This document shows positions 54,601 through 64,000 of a stretch of 64,000 nucleotides of DNA, piece after piece. The notes below the pieces were generated by a model. The model had not been told where the DNA came from. It was given only the letters and a program-made list of their open reading frames with translations, and ran no database searches. The DNA is from Caprimulgus europaeus (lineage: Eukaryota > Chordata > Aves > Caprimulgiformes > Caprimulgidae): positions 35,940,339 to 36,004,338 of the forward strand of contig OU015532.1 of NCBI GenBank assembly GCA_907165065.1, read 5' to 3'. Each line of letters begins with the position of its first letter. Positions within the stretch are counted from its first letter, which is position 1. The translations under genes and the position numbers were made by a program.

Positions 54601-57600
54601 GTTAGTGTTTTTGTAGAGTACCTAAAAATATACACAATGAGCACAAAATAATACACACAATGATACACAAAAAGCAGCTGCAGTCCCCCACACTTCTCTC
54701 TGTTGATGCTACCATTCTTTGGCTCGATTTGTCCTCTAACCAATAAGAGAATCCCAAGCTTTTATTTGCCAAATAGAGTTTCCTATGGTTGCCCACATAT
54801 TCTTGTTGTCGTGGCCAATGTGTATACCAAATGGCAAGTACCAAGAAATACCAGAAAGTCAAGTATAGCTTCTTGATAAAACAGTGCACTGTTTCTATAA
54901 AAGCATGCAGTATTAACTTTAAATTCTACCTCCCAGATGTACTATGTAGGTCTGCAGTATTTGAATGTCATTTGGAATTCAATTTTCTATATATTGTGTT
55001 GCATGTCTTATACAAATTCCTTTTTGGTAGCTGACAAAATATTGAGTTATGTATTTACTATCTAATGCATTTTTTAAAACTGAGTCATCATCTCGTTTTG
55101 GCAGGTGCTTTGGGCTTGACAATATATTCCACAGACAGTATTTCAATCAGTTGTATTTAAAGCTTCACAAGTTGCTAGGAGATATTCAGTCAATCAAACC
55201 ACTGGCTTCCAAAAATAACTCTCCAGTTATTAAAGAAGTACTTCTCACACAGTAATAATATGTTATTACAATGCCCTGGAGTAGGGGACAAGCTGGCTTT
55301 TTAAAAATTCAAATCTTTCATATAGTTTGAATTGCATTGATTTTATAACCTTACTTCCAAAGCAAGTTTCACCTCCATTAGAATGAATACAAAAGAATGG
55401 AAAAATAAAGGAAATCAGAGAGTTTTTCATTAATACTTCAGAAGCTGCTAGAGAACTCCTGACCTATTCTTCAGGGTCCTGCAGAGGAGCTTCATTCAAG
55501 ACTCCAGATTCTCAACTGTTTAATTACTTCTACAAATTATGTTATATTGTAAGTTATACATCAGAGAGTCACAAGGAAATTAAATTTGCTCTGGTGTTGA
55601 CTGATCCTAAATGGAAGTGGAAAGAATAAAGCATACAAAAAAATACCAGTTCTAAGATAAGGAAGAACTCTTTAGACAGAGAAAATAAAGTCAGAGCATG
55701 AAAGGGGAAAAAAGGATAAGCAGACAGAAGTGTCCACTTGGGACACTGGAAAATTAGTGAGTGAACATCCCTCATGGAAACATTCTTCTTCCACTTGCAA
55801 CTATGAGTAACTTGCGTAAGATGCTCTGATGAACCAGATCACTTTCAGTACAGACTAGTAGATCTTTCTGCTGATACCTTCAAATCAAGTATTTCCCTCC
55901 ATGAAACTCAAAGCCACCCACTCAGAGAAAAAAATAGAAGAGAAACTTTTCACAGCATTAAATATTAAGAAGCTTCAGGATAAAACCGCATGCATTTCCC
56001 TTTTCATTACTCCCCAGCTTTCCCCAGCAACTCCTTTCCATGGAAGAGGATAACAACGTTCCAGGCAACAAGGTAATTCATCAAGCATTATAACAATTGC
56101 GCTCTGAATCTTTTCACAACGTCTAGAGGCGCTTTTCTGTTCCCTGTGTATCAGTCAGTCACTGTTGAACCCATGAAAGACACAAGTCTAACACCAGTGT
56201 TCTTGGCTTACGAATGTACTAGGCTGTTCCACATCCTTGTGGTGGGCAAAGCTCTCATTTTCTACCGTGGGTTAGTTTCTGAGGTGTTTCTGTTGGATAA
56301 TGAGTTTAGGGCTACATAACCCTGGATTCAGACTTCGGAAGGGAATTGTACTAGTTAGCTGGAAGGCATTCAGGGAAAGCTGGAGTGAACAAGCAGCTGG
56401 AAAATGTAGCATCTTGCTGTTACCTGAAAGTCAATACTGCCTGTGACATGCGTGTCACTCACCAATGAACACGTATCACAAAACATATCCCATACTGATA
56501 GCACAGAATTCCACCACTAAAATAAAAAGATTAAGTGGTTTTCATTTAAAAAGGAAAAGTGTATCTTGGGTCTTCTCACAGAATTAGCTCTGTTTACATA
56601 AAACCCTTACTACACCTGAAATGAGGTGACAACCTTGTCAGCACACAGACTGAATGAGCAGGAGGTAAATATCCAGCTTGTCTGTGCCTTTGAAAATTTC
56701 TACAAGTAAAAAGAAGAATAGGAAATATTAAAGGTAACTGCTGCATGAGAAGCAGCTCTTTACACATTAGAAACAAACACAAGTATAAAGCCTGCCAAAT
56801 AAGGTCAAATAGAGTTCATTTTCTCCTCTTACATTATCAGAACTACCAACATGCAATAAAATCTCCACGTACTATATACCAATTCCACCCTATTCAGATT
56901 GAAAGGATGGTTGTTGCCAGTCATCCTCTACATTTTTTTTTAAATTGAGAAAAATCACAGACAAGCAGCCACACAGTACATGAGGTTGCACAGAAGTACA
57001 CAAATACAACACAGCATGCTGTCCAGATGTCCTTCAAGCCTTTACAATGTTTCAGCTTCAGTGTACCTGCAAGCAGTAACATTCTCTGAGCATGGGATGT
57101 TATCGGAGTGCATTAGGCTGATTCAAAGCAGCAAAAAATATTTTTGCTCCTCTTCCAAGTTGTCCTCTCCTCAGACTTCACTGCCAGACACAGTGTTGAT
57201 GCAGACATCAACAGCTGAGATGATAGTTTTGAAATAACAGCTCTTAGCAATAATTCAAATAATGTGAAATATTCTTAAAAATACCTTTAACAAGCAGAAG
57301 GACAATCCCCATGGAAACCAGAAACTGCTGTCTAGAACAAATGCATCTGCCATTTAGTCATCCAAAAAAAAAGAAGAAATATTTGTTGATTAACTCATGG
57401 AACCCAATCCATTAGCTGGGTATGACATTCATCTTACAATTTAGTTAAGATTAATCAGTGCATAGCTGAATCAAAACAAAGTCCATACTCTAGCAAAATC
57501 ATCTGCCTCTCTGCTTGCTGATCTCCCTCCTGTCCAGAGCAGTGTTCTCAGGATCCAGCCAACCTTCCCAGCAGAGAACCTCTGCGTACCCCACCCACGG

Positions 57601-58054
57601 GCCATGCAGTGTCCCAGGGAAGGAGCTGGCAGCCCTCTTCATAAAACAACAAAGCAGGAAGCAACAAAAAAGGTCAGAAACTGGGCCTTAGCCATTAAAA
57701 CCTTCCATTAAAAACACCTAACTGAAAAAGTCACAGGTTCTGTCAACACGATGAATGGGAAAAACTTGCTGAAACACCAGGATGATTACATTCCCAGCCC
57801 ACAAACTCTTCTTCATTATTTTCTGAGGTATTTTGAGGAAGGTATTTTCCATAGAACTTACTCTGTTAAAAAACAAACCTCACTCCAAAAGCAGTTCACC
57901 AGAAACATTTTTGGCAACCCATGATAGGTAGCTATCAAATACCCTTCTTAAGTTAAAATGTATGTTGTTTATTTACTCATCTCCAGAGGGAACAGGGATG
58001 TATCAGGATCTATGTTGGCTTACAAAGCCTGAAGACATGCATAACTTATTCACA

Positions 58055-58130
58055 GCATCACAGAATGGTTCAGACTGGAAAGGACCTCCAAAGATCATCT
58101 GGACTAAACCCTTGCTCAAGGAGGGTTTGT
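58055..58130 (-). mobile_element. CR1 LINE 3' tail
   Basis: 'catcacagaatggttcagactggaaaggacctccaaagatcat' is a diverged CR1 3' end in reverse, only about 75 bp long. Confidence 0.88.
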
Positions 58131-59134
58131 AATTCTTGTAATTCTTTACAATTCTTCTATACTTTAGTTTAAAAAGGTATGGTTATCAGACTGACAGAAT
58201 TGCCTTTCTAGATTAAAAAAATATAAAACAAAACCAAAAAGTAAACTTCCTGAAACCAAATCCAACCTTTTTTAACATTCTAGCTACCAACTTCAAAATT
58301 CAGTGATAAAATAACGATTGCACTCCAGTTCAAAAGAGTGGGCAATAACTTGATTTGTTGTTTACATAGATCCTTCATTTTCAATTTGTGCACATGTGCA
58401 ACTAGATGTGTTATATCCAAGATGAAGTGTCTGCTGCAAGAGAACTACCTTGGAACAAGGTTTGCTGTGTACCAAGCCTTTTTTTTCCTTCATGAAACAG
58501 GTGATATCCTTAATTTTAAGATAATCTTTCTCACTCCTATTCTTAGAATTCTCAATGCTCCTACTTACATCCTAAGTATTGATTTAGAAGTATAATTATG
58601 TAAGAGATTTATCAGCGTGGAGCTCTGCTCACCAAGCTCAGCTCAACTGAAGGACATCAAGCGCTAATTTGCCCAGTACAGAGCAGTTACACGCAGAGCA
58701 TTTCAGCATGGATGTAATTATATTGGAAGCCCTTTCATTTAGAGTGTGATACTTGTCTACATGGTTTCTGTCCCCAAGGAAGTGTACAGTTACAAGGCAG
58801 AAAGGATTTTAGGGAAGGAGTTAGTTCATAGCAGCTCAGCCCCAGAAAGTGAACATAAGATTTCTTTGCAGGAACAAGAAAATCATTGACTTTGTTGTGG
58901 TATTGACTAGGACAAGTCCAAGGCCCAGTGCCTGCCTACACAACCCACTGGCAGCAGCTACTGTGACTTGTGGTGAAGATGGAGGAAAGTTAGAAAACAT
59001 ATATGAAGAAATTTAAAATTGTTCTTACAGCAAGCATAACCTGTGTGATATTATGATATTTTAAATATCAAAATCACTAGGGGAAATAATCATTAATATA
59101 ATTCCATTTGTGACTGTTTTTACTGTTTGCCTTA

Positions 59135-59792
59135 GTATTTGTCCTAGTTTTTAGCTGGAACAGAGCTGGGGTTCTTTTTAGTAGCTAGAATAGTGCTGCA
59201 TTTTGCTTTCAGCCTGGGACTTGTTATGAGAGAGACACTGAGAACATCCCAGTGTTTGCATTTGTCTCTGGAAGTGAAGGACTTTGTGTTCTGTTGGTCT
59301 ACACATGCAAGATCTAAGGGGGCGAGGAATATTTAAATTAATAAGCTAAATTGGCATTTGGATATGCCAGTGGGATATTCCACATCATATCCCATCATGT
59401 CCAGTACATCAGTGAGGGGCTCTTACTCTCTTGCTCTCTCTGGCTTTTGCTCGGGCTCTCGCTCTCCCGGGATTGAGGTTTTGGTTCGGGATTGTCGCTC
59501 CTCCAGGATCGTTATCTGGGAACAGGCCAGGCTCGGTTGGCGGGTGGTGAGCAGCTGCACTGGGTATCACTTATTTGCATATTTTGTTACTGTTATCATT
59601 ATCACTACTATTTTAATATTACTATTCTTTTAAATTTTCTTTCTATTATTAAACTGTTCTTATCTCACCCTACAAGCCTCCTTACCCTTGTCCCCCAATC
59701 ATCTCCCCTAACCCCTGGGGTGGGATGGAAGTGGGTGAATGGCTGTGTTGGCTGCTTGCCAAGGGCTGGCCCAGTGAAACTATCACAGTATT
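59135..59792 (+). mobile_element. Solo ERV LTR with target-site duplication
   Basis: The LTR spans 59140-59787 (648 bp), starting TGTCCTAGTTTTTAGCTGG and ending AACTATCACA. A perfect 5-bp duplication GTATT flanks it (59135-59139 and 59788-59792). It is the same family as the LTR at 41111-41691, sharing the 'gggacttgttatgaga' block and the 'ggcatttggat(a/g)tgccagtg(a/g)gatattcca' block. It is antisense to GPR176, within intron 1. The 91-aa and 110-aa frames here are LTR sequence. Confidence 0.93.
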
Positions 59793-61655
59793 TTATAAAT
59801 GTATTGTCTGTAGGCAGATTCTAAAGTAACTAACTCCATCATGCTAAGTGTCTTGGATACCCACTTGTATTTCTTTCAGATATATCTATCTGAAGGGAGA
59901 TAAGAAAGTGCTGCACAGATAATTCTCCCGTTCTTCATACCCACTACCACTTCTCCTGTCCTGTTAAATGGACAGAATTTCTGGGCAGGAACAATCACTT
60001 TCTCCCTTTCAATAAACTACATTCCTTCAACAGCTACCACAATCATTTCAGCCAATCGAGGAAACAACCACACAGGCTTATTTTGCTGAAGTACACTTGA
60101 GTTGCCTGAATTCCTTGCCTCTATTTTAAAACCAAAGCCCTCAAAGAACCTGAAACTCTTCTAGCCCCTTGGAAGAAACAAAGTTTAAAGAATATTGTGC
60201 CTGCAACTTCGGGACCTTGGATGGTTCCCATGTCACAAAAACATGACAAATGCATAGCATTACCTTTGAAATCTAAGCTAGGAAATTAAAGACCTGAAAA
60301 GGAATGTCCAGATTCACTGCTCTAATCATAACAGGAATATAAATCTTATTAACTTCTTGAATCACAGTGCCTAAGGGACCTGTTTGTTTTACTTACTGCA
60401 AAAATTTTAAAAAAAATTAAACCCAAGGACTTTGCATGACCCCCATGAGGGTCCCCCATGATGTGAGGACCATTGTTTTTACCTCCTCTGTAGAGGAAGG
60501 AAATAGAAATGAAGGAAACAGATATAGAAGAGGTAAAAATACTGGATGTCCACATCATCAATGTACATTGAAACATTAGCAGAAGTACTGGATCCTGCAC
60601 CTCCTTTTCCAACCATCACATCCAGTGAACCATCTGGCCTTTCTCACACCAGGCTTTGCGTCAGTCACCCTCAGACAGCAAATCTGGTGTTGTTACTGAA
60701 AAACTGCAACACCTGGGATGCAAGAAAAGCAGGTGATTTTTCTCACCAGCCAATCTGTCTGTTTTTTCATCATCCTTGGTCCAAGAGGAATAGATTTTGT
60801 TCCTCAGTTTTATAAAGAACTTGGAAAAGGGCCATTTTGGACCTGTATGTCATGAAACGATGGAGGGGACGCAGTAGCAGTGCTTCATACACAAAGTAAT
60901 GTCAAGCAACCCAGCAACTTATTGGAGCTCCCCTGACTGCTGTGCTGAATCTAACTGTAAATAGCAGTCTTAACCCAGGGAGCAAGTGCCTTCAAGATTT
61001 GTTTTTCAGTAACAACGCTATCCACCAGTACTTCTTTGTTTGTAAAGAGCCTGCAGCCACTTCTGTTGGTAGCCTCCCTATGTTCGTCCAGAAATGTCTC
61101 TTCAGATGCTCCTTCACCCACATGCACCTGCAATTCATTTGCAGGCACGTTGGTGCTGTTAAGGAGATGTGGTCACTAAGATGTGACTTTCCACATCATA
61201 GATGCAGCTCAACTTTGCTTCATTTACAGGGCCAGCTCCAGTCCCTGCTAAGTTCTTCCAGGAGAAACCTGCAGGACTCCTGTCCTCTCTGCACAACATG
61301 CCAGGGTCAGATCCAGGAGGAGACCAACAGTTTTGCAGTTGTGAAGCTGTGGAAAAACTTAAATGTCTTTTAAAGCAACTCCAGCATTTGGCCTGGGTTG
61401 TAAGCTGCTCCAGCATCACAGCAGACAGTAACAACTTTCCACCTTCTGTTCTGGACCTGACGACCTCAAGGGCTGTTCAGTCTTTTTCCCTCCTGCCTTC
61501 ACCCTCATATCCATACAAAATGCCACCAGGCACAAACACAACATGGACATGGTCCACCAACATTGTGCTTGTGCAAAATTATTTTTTCTGTATTTAATAC
61601 TTGCTCAGTTGTTCACCCAAGATATTAAGAGAAAACTTACAAAAGAAATACATTG

Positions 61656-62811
61656 CTGTGTGTGGTGGGTTGGCCCTGGCTGGATGCCAAATGCCCACCA
61701 AAGCCCACTCTATCACTCCCCTTCCTCAAATGGGCAGTAGGGGAGAAAAATATAGCTAAAAGCTCGTGGGTGGAGATAAGGACGGAAAGAGATCACTCAC
61801 CAATTACTGGCACGGGCAAAACAGACTCAACTTGGGGAAAAAAAACAAATTTAATTTATTACCAATCAAAATCAGAGGATAATGAGAAGTAAAACCAAAT
61901 CTTAAAACACTTCCACCACCCCTCCCTTCTTCCCGGGCTTAACTTCTCTCCTGATTTCCACCTTCTCCCCCTAGAGGCACAAGGGGACAAGGAATGGGGG
62001 TTGGGGTCAGTTCATCACACGTTGTTTCTGCCGCTGCTTCCTCCTCAGGGGGAGGACTCCTTCCCCCGCACCAGCGTGGGGTCCCTCTCACAGAACACAG
62101 TCCTCCACGAACCTCTCCAACGTGAGTCCTTCCCGTGACTGACAGCTCTTCACAAGCTGCTCCAGTCTGGGTCCATTCCATGGTGTGCAGTCCTTCAGGA
62201 AGGGACTGCTCCAGCGCGGGTCCCCCACGGGGTCACAAGTCCTGCCAGCAAACCTGCTCCAGCGTGGGCTCCTCTCTCCACGGGCCACAGGTCCTGACAG
62301 GAACCTGCTCCAGCGCGGGCTTCCCGCGGGGTCACAGCCTCCTTCGGGCATCCACCTGCTCTGGCGTGGAGTTCTCCATAGGCTGCAGGTGGTCATCTGC
62401 ACCACCATGGACCTCCAGGGGCTGCAGGGGGACAGCCTGTCTCACCATGGTCTGCACCACAGGCCGCAGGGGCATCTCTGCTCCGGCGCCTGGAGCACCT
62501 CCTCCCCCTCCTTCTTCATTGACCTTGGTGTCTGTGGAGTTGTTTCTCTCACATCTTCTCACTCCTCTCTCTCGCTGCAAAGTGTGCAGCTTTTTTTTTC
62601 CCCTTCCCCTTTTTTTTCTTAATTATGTTATCACAGAGGCGTTACTGATTGGCTCGGCCTTGGCCAGCAGCGGGTCCGTTCTTGTAGCCGGCTGGCATTG
62701 GCTGTGTCGGGTGGGACATGGGGAAGCTTCTGGCAGCTTCTCATAGAAGCCACCCCCATTCCCACCCCCGCTACCAAAACCTGGCCACACAAACCCCGTG
62801 CAAACACTGTG
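61656..62811 (-). mobile_element. Solo ERV LTR with target-site duplication
   Basis: The LTR spans 61661-62806 (1146 bp). On the plus strand it starts TGTGGTGGGTTGGCCCTGGC and ends GTGCAAACA, and it is flanked by a perfect 5-bp duplication CTGTG (61656-61660 and 62807-62811). Its transcriptional direction is minus: read that way, a TTAAG-type promoter region precedes a GC-rich repeat block. An AATAAA (61855-61860) and 'gtctgttttgcccgtg' R-region sequence follow. It is related to the LTR at 32734-33732. It is in the same orientation as GPR176, in intron 1. The 203-aa plus and 106-aa minus open frames are within it and are not genes. Confidence 0.93.
62095..62475 (-). repeat. GC-rich minisatellite within LTR
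   Basis: A diverged tandem array with a period of about 50 bp and roughly seven units, each carrying 'ctgctccagcg(c/t)ggg' followed by a 'cacggggtcacag/gcaggt' half. It is an integral part of the LTR, and a degraded counterpart is visible in the LTR at 32734-33732. Confidence 0.82.
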
Positions 62812-64000
62812 CTGTACTGTGGTATAGTGGATGTGTCAGATCTGTACTGTCTAATAGCATACAACCAACTGCACAATTTGACTTAATTACTGGTTAGCTG
62901 ATTCCCCTGGCTAATTTATTAAGGAAAAAAGCAAAAATACACCTAATTAAAAATGAATTATACTTAACAGAGGAGCACAATTGAAAAAGCCTGTGGTAAT
63001 CACTAGTAGTCGGTAGACAGACTTTATATTTTCCTTGGTAACTAAGGCTATCTTGCACTCCTTATTAAAAAAAATAATTCCCACCCATTAGCATCAATTT
63101 TCATCCTCCATTGCAGCTGAAAGTACAGAGTTTGCAGCTGAAAGACACCATAGTAACAGCTATTTTCACAGAGCAGAAATTATTTTCTGACCTACTCCAC
63201 AGTCTTGTGACTTTTTTTGTTTGTTTTATACAACTAAGAAAGACCTGATGTCACTTGTGCATCAGTTTGACTGTGCTTCCCTTTCTTCAAAGTGCTAGGA
63301 TATCCGAAGCAGAATTTTACTCATTATAGAGTTTTGCCATGCAGCCAGTCACCAGGTCACCAGCTGGGCATATCTGCTCTTGATTCTTTATACACAGATG
63401 TCTTCAGACAGAAATTACATATGATTAATACGTACTATGCAGTGGGATTAATATATGTTATATTTAGAAACAGGCTTTTTTTTCCTCCCTCCATAGCTGA
63501 CTCTGTAATAAATGTTTCTCTCAGCTCCTCCCAGCCCTGTGAATGGACTCAAACAATACTCACTAAGAAGAAGAAAGTAGAGCTGGGGACTCTGACACAC
63601 GTCTGAAATACCGTGAGTTATAAACTGAAAAAATCAGTATGACCCTAAATCAAATACTATCAAAAAAACCCCAAAACACACACATGGAAAAATATTCCAT
63701 CTAGTTACCAGAGTGAGGCATTTCACTGAAGAAATATGAAATTACAGAGTCAAATCAGATTTATTCCAACTTGCCAAAGGGAAGAGATGTGTTCCCATGC
63801 GATACCCAAGGGCAGGCAAGGTACTTCATTGTCAACATCACGGTGACATTCTGCCTGCCTGAATGCAAGAGGAGGGGTTTTCTTTGGCTCTGCTTTTTGG
63901 GTTTGTTTTGGGTTTTTTTTCCTTAAAACATATAGAGCCCTGAAGTAAAATTTGAGATTTTGTTGATCAAGCATTTCACTTACAAAAACTATTCTTGATT

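Larger units (their letters stand above)
51603..64000 (-). other. GPR176: GPR176 intron 1 (partial)
   Basis: At least 12.4 kb of the intron separating exon 1 from the TM1-TM3 exon; the same intron is very long in human. It holds one CR1 tail and two solo LTRs. I searched for an N-terminal exon and did not find one; the GC-rich block at 62.0-62.7 kb is LTR, not exon 1. No other gene was recognised. Confidence 0.75.

Noticed and set aside
60942..61373. 143-aa plus-strand open frame
   Set aside because: It is overlapped by minus-strand frames and has no recognised domain; intronic to GPR176 and close to an LTR.
61900..62650. GC-rich block considered as GPR176 exon 1 or its promoter
   Set aside because: It is the GC-rich part of an ERV LTR with defined ends; no sequence like the GPR176 N-terminus occurs in it.
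62135..62746. 203-aa open frame on the plus strand
   Set aside because: It lies wholly inside a solo LTR bounded by a target-site duplication and is antisense to that LTR.

Overview
This is nuclear DNA from a bird. Two things show it: many 3'-end fragments of the avian CR1 LINE (the tail motif ATTCTRTG and the 'agaatggtttggg(c/t)tggaagggacc' signature), and four solo endogenous-retrovirus LTRs of avian type. The genes are split vertebrate genes, so almost every long open frame that is not listed here is chance or repeat sequence. All gene calls come from reading translated exons against remembered vertebrate proteins; no search was run.

Two protein-coding genes lie here, both on the minus strand. 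Positions 13457-37969 carry eleven coding exons of FSIP1 (fibrous sheath interacting protein 1), from the start codon to about residue 464. Reading phase is consistent across every junction I propose; the last part of the protein (about a third in the human protein) was not found and probably lies left of position 1. Positions 48525-51602 carry the last two coding exons of GPR176, an orphan class A receptor. Its first coding exon (N-terminus and most of TM1) was not found and is probably to the right of 64000. FSIP1 next to GPR176 on the same strand is the order I recall from human chromosome 15q14, so this is a conserved syntenic block (chromosome 5 in chicken, from memory).

Layout: 1-13456 is FSIP1 intron or downstream sequence with CR1 pieces. 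13457-37975 holds FSIP1 exons and introns. 37976-39050 is the probable FSIP1 5' intron, with two CR1 tails. 39056-40560 is a strong CpG island, the likely FSIP1 promoter. 40561-48524 is intergenic sequence plus the GPR176 3' UTR, with a solo LTR and a CR1 copy. 48525-51602 is GPR176. 51603-64000 is GPR176 intron 1 with two solo LTRs.

The most unusual observation is in FSIP1. Two exons (28521-28619 and 28388-28485) are separated by only 35 nt. That spacer has a good 5' splice site, a good 3' splice site and an in-frame stop if retained, and removing it restores the alignment with the human protein. It is either an ultra-short intron or a sign of alternative exon use. The second result is that all four solo LTRs can be delimited to the base by TG...CA ends and perfect 5-bp target-site duplications.
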